Below are positions 12,403-24,600 of a stretch of DNA of 64,000 bases, piece by piece. Position 1 is the stretch's first letter; every line of letters starts with the position of its first letter. The stretch spans positions 86,014,546-86,078,545 of the forward strand of contig NC_044573.1 in assembly GCF_901933205.1 (NCBI RefSeq), read 5' to 3'. The translations under genes were made by a program, and so were the position numbers. This DNA comes from Camarhynchus parvulus (taxonomy: Eukaryota > Chordata > Aves > Passeriformes > Thraupidae). The notes beneath the pieces were generated by a model. It worked only from the letters and a program-made list of their open reading frames with translations, was not told the DNA's origin and did no database searches.

Positions 12403-13270
12403 ATCATAGAATCATACAATCATACAAAGATTTGGGTTGGAAGGAACATTAAAGACCACCTAGCCCCAACCCCTCTGCCTTGGGCAGGGATGCCACCCAC
12501 TGGATTATGTTGCTCAGGGCCCTATCCAAACTGGCCTTGAATACTTTGAGAGATAGGGCACCCACAAAGTCTCTGGGCAACATCAGAAGTGCTTCTCCAC
12601 CCTTAGAATAAAGAACTTCTTCCTGAAATCTAACTTAGCCATGCCCTCTTTCAGTTTAAAATCTTTGCCTTTTGTTCTGTCACCATCTGCCTATTATAAC
12701 TCCTTCTTTTTAATCAGCCCTCTTAAGGTACTGGAAGGCCACAATGAGGTGTCTCTGCTGTCTTCTCTCCTCCAGCCTGACCAAGCCCAGCTCTCTCAGC
12801 CTGTCTTTGTAGAAGAGGTGCTCCAGCCCTGTAATAATCTTTGTGGCCTCCTACTGACCTGCTCTAACAGCTCCATGTCTTTCCTTTGCTGAGACCCCCG
12901 AGCTGGATGCAGCACTGCCGGTGGGGTCTCACCAGAGCAGAGCAGAGCAGAGCAGAGCAGAGGGGAAAACCCCTCTCTCACCCTGCTGGCCAGGCTGGTT
13001 TTGACGCATCCCAGTCAGCTGGATTTCTGGGTTGCAAGCACACATTGTTAGCTCATGTCCGGATTTTCATTTTTCCCCCAGGGCCTTTTCAGCAGAGTTG
13101 CTCTCAATTAATTCATCTCCCAGTCTGTGATCATATATGAGACTGCCCCAACCCAGGTGTAGCATCTTGCAGTTGAACTTGTTGAACTGCGTGAAGTTCT
13201 CAGGGACCCACTTCTCAAGTTTTTCTTTTTTTCCTACACTCCAATGGATTGCTTTGAGCATCCTGATACG
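12403..13270 (-). repeat. CR1 LINE fragment, about 870 bp, minus strand
   Basis: The left end reads AATCATAGAATCATACAATC then GGTTGGAAGGAACATTAAAG, the reverse complement of a CR1 3' terminus. The body follows the CR1 3' region (GCCTTGAATACTT, GGGCAACATC, AGAACTTCTTCCTGAAATC, CTCCAGCCTGACCAAGCCC, CTGGATGCAGCAC, GCCCCAACCCAGGTG). It is 5'-truncated, the usual outcome of LINE integration. Small frames within it are LINE debris. A perfect CAGAG microsatellite has grown inside it. Confidence 0.9.
12933..12962 (+). repeat. (CAGAG)6 perfect pentanucleotide microsatellite
   Basis: Six uninterrupted CAGAG units lie within the minus-strand CR1, apparently expanded from the CR1's own ACCAGAGCAGAG word. 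Likely polymorphic. Confidence 0.85.
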
Positions 13271-16200
13271 TGCACACATCCTACTTTGGAGGCACAGAAC
13301 AAGAGCACTCAACCCAAAGACATGAGCCTGAATCCTTTATCTGAATCTAAAAGTGCAAGGACTTGGTTTCTCGCAAAAAATTCTCCCAAGTAGTCTTGAC
13401 ATTGCTCTGATAGTTAAGATGGTATATTCCCTTTGTTTGAATTCTTCTCTCTCACCACTAGCAGGAACATGCATTGCCATTTCAGTTATCATAAGCCTTG
13501 ATCGTGTGAAAGACAGCTCACTAGAATTTCAGTACATTGTAATGACTTCTATATTCAGCAAAACACCTGTTATCCAATAGAATGCTCAAAAAGTTGTCTG
13601 CTAGTACTTCTATAAGAGCACTCAAGTTACTCTCAAATTATTCTTATTACCCAGCCACCTTTCATACATACTCAACTCTCAGACACAAATAAACAGTCTT
13701 AAAGTTGCACACAAGAATGCTTATTCAGTCTTGTTTAAGCTCTTAACATAATTGCTTAATACTCATTTCTAAGACCCAAATACAAAGCCCCCAAAAGCAT
13801 ACTAGTCTTTCTTTACTGAATACCTGTCTCTGCTTCCCTGATTTCCCAGATGCTCCATTCAAGTCACTAATACATGTGCAGAGTGCCTTTTCCAGAAATA
13901 TATGAACCTCTCTCTTCCCTAATGGACCGCTGCTAACCAGGTTTAGCATGTGGGAACCAAATCTCTGCCCATGCTGTGGTAAGCCTGAAAAATCTGTTGC
14001 AGTCAACAACACAACTAATTTAGTCTGCTGTGATGGTAGGTTGTACACCATTTGTATAATGGCAAGCTCTTAGAGAACTCACATAATGGCTGGAAAATAG
14101 AGCTTATCCCAGGAGATGTGGGATTAACCATATGGCTTTCAGTTATTGTGAGGGGCAAGGTATGCCGCCTGCCTTCAAAACTGATCTGCCGAAAGCAGCA
14201 AATAGTCTGAAGGTGGGCCAGGCTAGGTCTGGACCCCTAATGACTAGACAAATCAGGGAACAGACACATTTAAAGCTCTGCTTATGGTCTTGAGCCATGA
14301 CTAAAAGGTTTCTTTTTTAATAAAAAGTATTCTCACTGACACAAACAGACTTATCCCTGCTGGGTCTTCATCTGGTCCTGCGATACTTTTCACTATGTAA
14401 GAGTTCAAGATGCAAGAGAAGGCACAAAAAGTTCATTTATTCATATGGAAAAAGAAAATAACATTCTTTTTAGACAGTAAATTTAAAGTCACCTAATACA
14501 TGAATATGAAAATCTACTGGTAAGACCATAATTACGGCTACCTTTTCAATACATTGTTGTGAAGTCCCAGACATGATGCACAGTCATAATTTAATGATGG
14601 CAATAATAACATTACCTTTAATAATCAATGAACACGATGCATTTTACATTGCTGATATGAGATCATTAATATGCCTTGTCATTCCAGTGTATCAGCAAGT
14701 AGTTCATTTTGCAACAGAGTCATCCAACTGTACCAGTTAAAAGGAAGCTCACTCCAGGGCTGTATTATTCATACAGAGATCTTTCTCCCAGTGGAGAGAC
14801 AGGTTCCAGTCAGATCCTGAGTGTTCTGCCTCCCTCTTACGTAGGCAAAATTGTAGAATTTTAATTCAAAATGCAGAAAAATTATGCTATTTAAAAATGA
14901 AATTCTGCTTCACAAGGTTCACATTGTGTTTACAACTCCTTTTTCTGGACATTTGAGTAAGAAAAGTTTCATCCATACAAATGCGCACAAAAAGCCATTT
15001 CTGAACCTATAAAATGTATGTGTTTTAGTTTGGTTCCAAAACAATAATTGTCTTAAGTGGTAGTGGAGACTGCTTATATGCTTGAGTGAATTGAAAACAG
15101 TATGATAGGTTTATAGGTTTTGCCTGACCAGCCACAGCCTGCATATGAGATTGTGTTTATGAATTCCTGAAGGAAGAAGACACTATCCTAGATCTACACA
15201 AACTGATCTTAATGCTCTTTGACCATAGCAAAATATTAAGAATCATGTTTCAAACCATTGGCATGTACAATAGATAAGTCATGATTAGGCAAAGTGTGCC
15301 CTTCCAATAATAAATAATAAAGAAATCATTCTCTGCCAGAGAATCTTGTTTAAAATATTATCATGCAGAAAAGACTTTTTCAAAATACATTTACCTACGT
15401 TCCCTTCTCAGGGCAGGAACTACATTCACTTCACAGTCTGTGAAGCTCAAAGAAATCCTTATTGCTGAGAAAACAAAAGTAACTATTGATGCAGTCATGT
15501 CTGGTTGATTTCATGGAATTAGGATGATACTAGGTCTCACTGACTGCAGTTGCAGCCTCTATTGAAGAACTGTTAAGAAATGTAGATGTAACACAAAAGC
15601 CTGGTTTGCCAAAAAATGAACATGGAGGGAATAGGGAAAAACAAAGAGAGCTGGACAGAAGAGTCAGATCACCACTTTAGCATTCTTCTGAGCACTGAGA
15701 GGCAGCTTCCCAGTACACCTGAAACCTAGACTTGAAACCATCCATGGGGTCTGTGTAGTGTCAGTGCATATAATGCTGACTTTTTTTGAACCTGGTCAGG
15801 GATATGTGTCACAATATGGTCTCCTCAAATTTTCATGGTTAAAAGTCAGAATTTGTTACATGTTCTTTCCATTTGCAATGTCACAGACACATAGTAAACT
15901 AAAATGGCATTTTTCTGATTAAAATATTTCTCCAGCACCAGCTGCAGACCTGCAACAGTACCTAGCAGTGAGATTTTTTTTTTATATATCCATTTGCAGA
16001 AAATTAAATATGTGGTTTATGTCCACTTTTATGGTTAACATTACAGCAGCTATATCAAAAAGTTGGTATAGATCTGGTCCAGGCTTTCATATATTATTCT
16101 GCAGATGACAGAATGAACTCCCATAAAAATGTTTTCAAATAAACATAAACATTTATTTAAAGTAGTTGCTCCCAGGACAGGTACTTTTTCGCAGAAATAC

Positions 16201-19200
16201 TACCTGCAGTCTGTTTCTGGAAACATCTTTGCTTTAAGTGGTTTCTGTAGTGTTTGCAAAGCCTCCAGACATACAAGCCACTTAGAATACAGCTAAAACT
16301 GAGTTGTCACACCCTACAGCAGTTTGTAGTGCCTGCAAACAAAAGTAAAAGTCAGACCAATTATGCCTTGAACACTGAACACTACCTGTGTGACACTGAT
16401 AACCAACTAACCTTTTCCATTCCTGTATTTTTGTAATACCTCAAGCATAGGACATGCTTCCCTTTCCAGCTCCACCCACTCCTGACCTAAGTGCCCTCAT
16501 TCAGGTTAGGGTGACTTTCACCTCCATTTGTTCCATAAGGTCAGACTCACTGTCTATTTACTTCATTTTCTAACAAAATTTTCACCTTGCCCAATGCAAA
16601 CTCATAGAATACTCGGTAAGCGTTGCAGATTTTCTTTCTCTGCCTTCAAGTCTTTACTGGAACTTTGATTCATAGCTGAGGCCACTGGCAGCCATGCTAA
16701 CCATTATCTCAGCGTGTCCTCACGCTCATTCATTTTAGGAAACAGTTCTCCTGTCCTGTGCATAGACTGTAAACTGCTTAGGAAAACACAGGCTAGGACC
16801 AGTACTCCTATGTGCAAATAGAAAGATAATATAGGATAAAAAATAGCAAGTTTTGTAAGGAACATCAAGATGAGAAGCACTGGTGAAAGAAGAACAGTGC
16901 TTCACAATGCGCCACTGAGGCTTTTGATCAGTATCAACCCAAAAAAGTAGAATTACATGCACTAAGCTGGTAATAGAGATGAATTACTAAAAGCATCCTA
17001 GACTTGTTTTATAGTAATCATTCAATTTAAGTCAGGTAAACCTACAAGATACAAGGGGAAGGAAAGTTCAAGACATGACAGAAGAAACAGAGGGGTGGGA
17101 GGATTTTTAAGAAAGAATTCTTTTGTTTATCTAACATACAATTTCCCCATGAGAAGTTCAATTTTTCCACAATGGTTACTCCACCTTTATACCAAATTAC
17201 TTGTAACATAAAGAGCTCATTTAATACAGGCATTTTTGTTTACAGTGTTTAAAAATTCCTAAAATTACTGCATAAGCCCACTTGCTGAGATTTATGCTAT
17301 TCTTCCCTGAAAACGGTGTTATACATGCATAAAAGAAAGTTGGTCATAAAATGGGGGAAAAAAGTTGAAAAAATTATGTGCAGAGCTACTTCAAATATTT
17401 AACTGCCTCAATTTACACTGAAGAAAATATGGTAATTAAATAATTATGGAGCTTATCAAAGCAATATATTTTTTAACATTAATTTCCATTAGACATATAG
17501 TGGTCCCTAACAAGAAGCAATGATGTGCCACAATGCCTACTTGCCATGAAACCCAGTTTGCATATATCTTATATAGATTTTTCTACGGAAATAAAAAATA
17601 GATTGCTTGTTTGGTTGTGGGTTTTTTCCTAAATGGAACATTCAGAAAATCAAGCATTCTTTACAGAAAACAAAAGGAAACTAATATTTGAGGGCAGCAT
17701 AAGAGAGGAATAATCATGAAAAAAAAAAAGATGTTTTTTCTTTTCTTTATTATGGCAGCATTTGAGGACTTTACATTTGGATCAGAAAACCAGTGTATTT
17801 GGAACTGTGCAAGAATATTAAAAAAAAAAGACAGAGAAGAAAACATTCCTGTTCCTACAACCTGAACTTCATCATAACTTGATTCTGATTTTATAAAACT
17901 TAGGTACACTGAGCTTTGTACTCCACTTAGAATGCAAAGCAAACATGCACTTTGCAGTCAAGTGCAAATTTTTTGCTTTATTCAAGTTATAATAGGAAAG
18001 GTCTGTTTAGGTGTACAAGCACTTACAAAAGCTTTAGATAAAAGCATCTCTCTTAGGTAATTCAGAATATTTTTACATAACAAGATAAAGATGAAAGAAA
18101 TTTGCTTCCCAAAATTGGGACAGAATATCAAGAAAGCACATAGATATGGTTCTATAAGCTATCTGAACAATTTTCCATCATTAAAAGTCATAAAAATCTT
18201 GAAAATTTCTGATACATTGAGAAAAATCAGGCTACATAACCACTTTTTTGGAACATGATATTAGAAGAGTTCCAGATGTGGTCCACCCTTGACTTTGTGA
18301 TGATATAGAAAAAACTATTGAAAAAATAGTGGTGTGGCATCAGCCTCAATGTGTTATTATCCATGGACATCAAACTTGGTAAGCACAACTTACCAAGCCT
18401 GGGGTGTGCATGATGGCAGAAATTTTTAGGAAAAGAATGTAAGCACAAGAAGTTAGTCATTGTGTTAGAATGAAAACATCCTCCAAAAGTGTCATCAGGA
18501 ATTCTGTTTGCTAAGACATCTGCTAAAAGGAGATCTTCTTGGAGCTTCAAACTTTGCCCATTCTATGCCTGAGTGATTCCAGGAAAACAAGATTCTCTGT
18601 TTAATGATCTCAGAAAGCATGAAAAAATATTTTAATTACTACTCAATAAATAAATATTCCATTTTGCTGAGCTTTGCTTCATGCTTGCAATACCCTGATG
18701 GCAAATACTGCTCTATCTTGAGTACCAACTGCCTTCTTTTCCTTGTCTGTATGAATATAATTTTCAGTCTGGCCACCAAGAGGAACTGACATTAACTTCT
18801 GTAAGTAACTTAGCATCAATAAAATAGATTCTTTTTGGAATTTGGCGCAGCTAAGCATTGAAACCATAATCCTCTGTAGTGGCCATAACCTGAATCAGAA
18901 AATCAAGATATAGATATAAACATCCACCATAAACGTATGTATGACAGGTTTATAATTTTATTCCTACACTCAGCATACTAACCCATGCACAGTTATGAAG
19001 TTCATCTCTTGTTTGTGATTAAATAAAATTCAAAAAAACTGGATTTGTGATATTACACATTATTTTAATGATGATGCTCAAAGCATTATGAGTAGGACAA
19101 TATTTAACTCAACAAAATCTGTCCACTTGCCTACTCACTATTTAAGGGAAGACACAAGTAATTGTGGTGAAGAGTATTAACGATGAAAGGAGAATGCAAG

Positions 19201-20509
19201 GCTGCCTCAAAATCATAGGAGTTGCAACAGTCAGATGTCGTTGCTTCTCAGAGAGTTTTCCAAAAGCAGCTTTTGCAATGCATGATGCTGCAATACCTTC
19301 TCTTTATGAGTTAGGAGATTGATAGTTATTTTTCTGGTCAATTCAAAGTTTGCAAAAGGTAAGTCTTCCTTTCTTACTGTTCGTCTCCCTTGTCACCTTA
19401 TCTTGGCTCATTTCCCTTTCCCTTCCTAGCAAACAACTATTTGCATAACATTCTATTGCAAATGTCAATGAGGGTTATTCTAAAATTTTTCAGAGGTATT
19501 TTTTATTTTTCTTTTGCTGGTCAGACAAATTGATTTGCATTTTAAGCAGGATGAGAGAATGAGTGAAAAAAGAAATCCAGTGTCAAAAGTGTTATTATCT
19601 CTGATTTCAAGATAAGCCAATTTCTTGCTTCCCACTCTGTGGGACTGATTGGCCATACAAAAGATTTAAAAACTAATATAGTTGTTTTGATCAAGACTCT
19701 TCCTTTGGAGTTGGTAATGACACTCACTGATACATTCCCAATTCCACATGGGATGGATCTAAAGGAATCAGCAAACAGATTGTGGCACATTCTCTACTGG
19801 CTGCATTCTACTAAAAATGGGGAATATCTGTCACGCAGCTTTCTCCCTAATATGAAACCCAAGTGAAGCTGGGGTAGCAGTGCTTCATAGCAGGGTACTT
19901 CTCTGGGATCCCAGAAAAGGCAATTTTCGCCTTACAGATCTGCTGTGGCACAGCCTGAGTTCCTGCTGAGCTCTTCAGGTTTAGTTGAGAATGTTTAGTC
20001 TCCACTGTTTAGTTTAGTCTCTACTGTGTATCCACCAGTTCTCCCATAGGTGCCCTAGTCCAAGACAGGAGGAGGAGGAAGATGATGGCACAGCAGATGC
20101 CTGTTCACATCTAAAAAGCCATCTCCAATGGCTTTCATGGATAAAGACAGGCAAAATGGCACATGGATAAAGAGAGGCAAATGGCTGGATCACTCATAGT
20201 TACACGCTTTGACAAAATTACTCAGTCAATGAAGTTGGAAGAAAGCCTTTAAGAGCTATGTAGACAACAGTGCCAAAGTAAATCTTTTGGGTGAACCAAA
20301 GCTGTGTTTCTTCATATGCTTCTCAGTGAATTCAAGCTGAATACAACCTGAATACTCTGTGAATACATCAGTTAGTGAACTGATGTTTCACTGCAAATGT
20401 ATATTCCTCAACTGATCTATCGATATCAAAAAATATTGTGAAAGTACTGCTTCCTCTTTTGGATTACTTCTCATGCCTGATTTACATCTTTTGTAGCTTC
20501 TCCAAATTT
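13271..20509. other. AT-rich intergenic stretch, no gene found
   Basis: About 7.2 kb without a supported gene. It includes a homeobox-motif-rich segment at about 14575-14700 and a 9-bp-arm inverted repeat at about 18375-18397 (CTTGGTAAG / CTTACCAAG). Short frames scattered through it have no domain or conserved look. Confidence 0.7.
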
Positions 20510-20655
20510 TGTCCTGGTTTAGGGCAAATTTGGGAGAAAACCTCCAAAGCGGGCCCCTCCAGAAAGCAAACCCACACAGCCCCTCCCCACCAGCCAGTTT
20601 GGGAAGGATTCCTTAGAGAGAAGTGGAGAGAACCTGATTCTCCTTAACTGTCCTT
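20510..20655. mobile_element. Probable passerine ERV LTR fragment
   Basis: A sharp start TGTCCTGGTTTAGGGC, with TG at the edge, is followed by about 140 bp of GC-richer sequence (AACCTCCAAAG, CCCCTCCAGAAAGC, GGGAAGGATTCCTTAG). This resembles the termini of songbird endogenous-retrovirus LTRs. The right boundary and orientation are uncertain. It has no coding capacity. Confidence 0.5.
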
Positions 20656-21234
20656 TTGTTGCCTTCAATAGCCCTCTATACTCTTCTAGGGATATGGTTA
20701 TTCATCATGATTGTGCAAGAATAAAGATTTTACAGGCTAGAACGAATCTATATATAAATAATATACTGAATTCCGTGGAGCAAAATTACACATAAAAGTG
20801 CACATAGGCCCCAAAGTGAGAAAAACTCATCATTCAACAAGGTATCACCTCATGTTGGTTCCAGGCAAGTTAATTCTTACACTGGGAACAACAGGTTGCT
20901 TAGCAACAGAAAAACACAAGATAGACAAACTGATATATTATATCCCATGCTTCAGAAAGGCTAACTTTACAAAGCCAGGAAAATTTGAACACTGATAGAG
21001 TTATTTAAAAGGATTCCAAAGGAAGGTCTCACTGTGTAGTGCACAGTGGCTCGAATACTTTGCTTTCTCTACTGAAAACAGTTACCAGATACATCCTTGT
21101 GCTGTCTCCTTTCCACAGACCTGTCCTATTGCCATACCCCGGCTGACCCAGATCATTGTCCTTTGCTGTCATTTCTAAATTATTAGTCCCTAGCTTCTGG
21201 AAGGAATTCTTATTATTAGTCCCTAAATGCATTA
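20656..21234. other. Short intergenic stretch, nothing recognised
   Basis: AT-rich unique-looking sequence. A short direct repeat, TATTAGTCCCTA, occurs twice 33 bp apart (21181 and 21214). No gene. Confidence 0.6.
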
Positions 21235-21600
21235 GCTGGCACTTTCCATTATTAAATGTAACACTATTCTATTACTGTAGTCTTTTAGGTTATCCAATTT
21301 CTTCTTCGTATTGATAATACTTCCCAAAATTTTTCATATGTGAATTTCATTACCACATTCCTACTACTTCTGCCAAGATTCTTAATTAAACAATTAATGA
21401 GATCAATGAGATCAACCTCCAGAACCAATCCTTGAGGAAATCTACAGACAACCTATTTGTCACCACAATTATTCTTTCAACCAATCTGTTGTCATATTGT
21501 CTTTAGCCAGTTCTCCTGTATTTTTTTCTATTTTACTGTTCTTCATTTTAACTAGTATCTTCCCAAATGGGGATGTATTGAATGCTCAGATGAAGATCAG
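21235..21600 (-). repeat. Ancient CR1-like LINE fragment, minus strand
   Basis: Words such as CTTCTGCCAAGATTCTTAAT, CAACCTCCAGAACC, CCTTGAGGAAATCTAC, CAACCAATCTGTTGTCA and CTAGTATCTTCCCAAATGGG, in this order, follow the reverse complement of old CR1 elements upstream of the 3' end. Strongly diverged, so assignment is from memory of the family and moderate. Confidence 0.5.
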
Positions 21601-24600
21601 ATAGAATGAATGAATTTCCATTACTTTTCATATCATCTGAGACTGATAAAGAGACTTACAATGACATGTGTTATAGTTAGGAGTCTTAAAATGATTAGTT
21701 GACAAAGCTTGTGTGATTTACATACATATTAAAAACACTAGGAAGTAGGGAAATTTCAGAATAGATATGTGATCAGCTAAGGAAACATTTTTAAAGAAAT
21801 AAAAGTTTTCACAACATGAATAACTAGGTTGTGATCATAACCAAGAAAAATTGTGGAGAAACACAAAAACTTAAGACAGGAATACAATTAATGTCAAGAA
21901 TTTTGCTTTTATAGGAAACAGGCCTTTTCAAACAAAAGTGGTTTCATTCTTTCATAAGACTGATGAATGGAATTGCATACCCTTAATATATAGCCTTGAA
22001 AACTATTTGACGTGCACTGCATTGCACTGTGATTAATAAATGAGCATCATATGCTATCAATGAAGCATGTGGTGTACAGTTTAAAAGTTACCAAGGACAT
22101 TATATACTTGGAATCCTAGATTGACTCCTGGAGTCATCTAAAGGCTGTGCACTATTCTCTCTCATCTCTATTATATACTGTGCCACCCAGCAAAGCCACC
22201 CAGGTTATGGGCTAGCAATTATTGCTTTGGTTTTGTTTTTGTATTTCATGAAGTGGAATCAGAGAGAAGAAGTCTTGTGAGAAAATTCCAGGAATCGTTC
22301 TTATTTGGAACTTTTTAATACACAAAGCTTGCCTATGCAAGTGAGCTTGAAATACCTTTTGAAAATGTATTAACTTATTAAGCAAGCAAAGTCAGATTCA
22401 TCCTGAAAATTCAAGGCAGTCTCTGAAAAAGGGACAGGCCATTCCTGTGATCATACTAAAAGACTGACAGACAAGGAAGGCTAAGAACTTGGATGCAATT
22501 TGGTTAAGAGTTAGTATTGGATTCTACCTTACTGGAATATACCTTCAAGAACTCTTCTCACTGAAGAGTTTTCTATTGACTGGGCATGTTTTTCAGGCAG
22601 TCCCAAAGTCACTGGTTCAAGGCTTGGTTCTATACAAAATTTTCATTAGTGAGCCAGTCAAAAATTATTACATGACTATGCAGTAAGCAGAGTGATAAAT
22701 AATGATGAGGAAAAGGAATCATGCAGAACAGTTTCTCTCACTTGATAAGTTTGGCTTCTATTTAAACAGCATAGAATTTAGTAATGCAAAATGCAAAGTT
22801 CTATTTGCAGAAACCAAGAGAAGAGGTAAAATCCACAAGCATGACGGATTGTATCCTGAAAACTAGTGACTAAAAAGCCTGTAAGAATCCTAGTAGAGTA
22901 CCAAATAAGCATAAACAGCTGGTGCATGCGACCACTATCCAAGGAGATTGCATCTAGGCCTAGTCTATTCAACAAATTCAGTCACTGGGGAAAATGTGTC
23001 GCTTCATTTGGCTTCTCATGTGCTAATCAATTCCTAATTATCTTCAAACATATTGACCTGTTCTCACTGTTTGTGCCATATAGATTAATGAATGACATTC
23101 TAAAGAACACAATATTACACTTGGAGAGCAAGGGATTCATGTATTATTCACTCTGTGTAAATATATACTGTTACCTCTTTTTTGATCTAAGCCAGACTTT
23201 GGGACTTGCAGATTGTTTGTATGAGGAGATGCTGATAATGCAATCTTGTTTATTTACATCAACATTTAAAATTAGGAAACAGAGAACTAAATAAGTCTCT
23301 TGGTTTACAACTCTGCCCTGGAATTCTCAAATAAACACTGAATTTGAAGCACATTGATATATTAAGAATGTAGCCAAGTATTTTGCACAATTTAGAAGGT
23401 TAATCCTGAACTATACATATTTTCAGAATTTAATACTTTAAAAAGGAAAACATCCCTTATCAACTGTCGTCTTACTCCAAACCTTGGACTTTGCCAAGGA
23501 TGGATACCAGACTTTATTTGCAGATACAAGAACAGTGATAGCACAGTTTACAAATCCCTCTCCTAAGAAGAGATTGTATTTCTTACTGTGGATTTTCCAG
23601 TATTTTATGTATTCTTAGGTGGTCTGCATAATACAGTTAAACCCTTTAGAAGAATATGTGTATAAAATATTCTTTACAGGAAAATATATAACTGTTGCTG
23701 CATCAGGGCCCATATGCTTGCTTTCTTCATAGGAGCACGAATGTGCTATTTTAATTCTCTCTTTACTGCTTTCATCTGAAGAACATTTTCCCCTTCTGGT
23801 CCATGACTAAACACATAACTAGAGTTATTACAATATGAAGAGAAGTAAAAGCTGGGCAAGAAGAGAATGTGGCCAGAAGAAAACATGAAGGGGAAGATCC
23901 TTGTACTCTACTGCTGTGGGTATCATGAATGGAGGCCTGTAATAAGTGCTTCTATACAATGGATACAAGCGTGAGAAACATAAAGAGAAATTATCAGCTC
24001 TAGTTTATCAGTAGAGAAATTATATCAGATAGAGAAATGTGGTGGAACAGCTCCCATGATTAAGTGTTGCAATAGCTTTTCATGCAAGTTTTTTACATCA
24101 GAGGACAGATCAACACAGGTGACATCGTGGTATGTATCTGCTACATATCACCTGATCAGAAACACCAAGACAAAAGCTTCTTTAGACACAGCACTTTCGT
24201 GTGCCCTGGTAGCATGGGGACTTCAGCCACTCTGCTATTTGCTGGGAAAACACACATCTTGGTGCAAACAATCTGTGAGATTTCTGGGGTGTGTTGTCAA
24301 AAAGTTGAGTTGCTCCTAATGAAGGGGACCAGCTAACTAGGGATATGCTCTGCTGGACCTAGTACCCTCTCACAGAGCTAAGAGCCAGCCAAGGATGTGA
24401 AGGTCAAGGCCAGCCTTGGCTGCAGTGACTTTAAGATTGTGCAGTTTAAAATTCAGAGAAAAAGTGAGCAAGGCAAATAGTAGACTCATAACCCTAGACC
24501 TAAGGAAAGAAAATTCCAGCTTGTCATGAATCTGCTTGGCAAGGTCCCATGAGAAACATTTTCAAATAAAAACTGAAAACTTGAGGAAGTGCATACTTGC

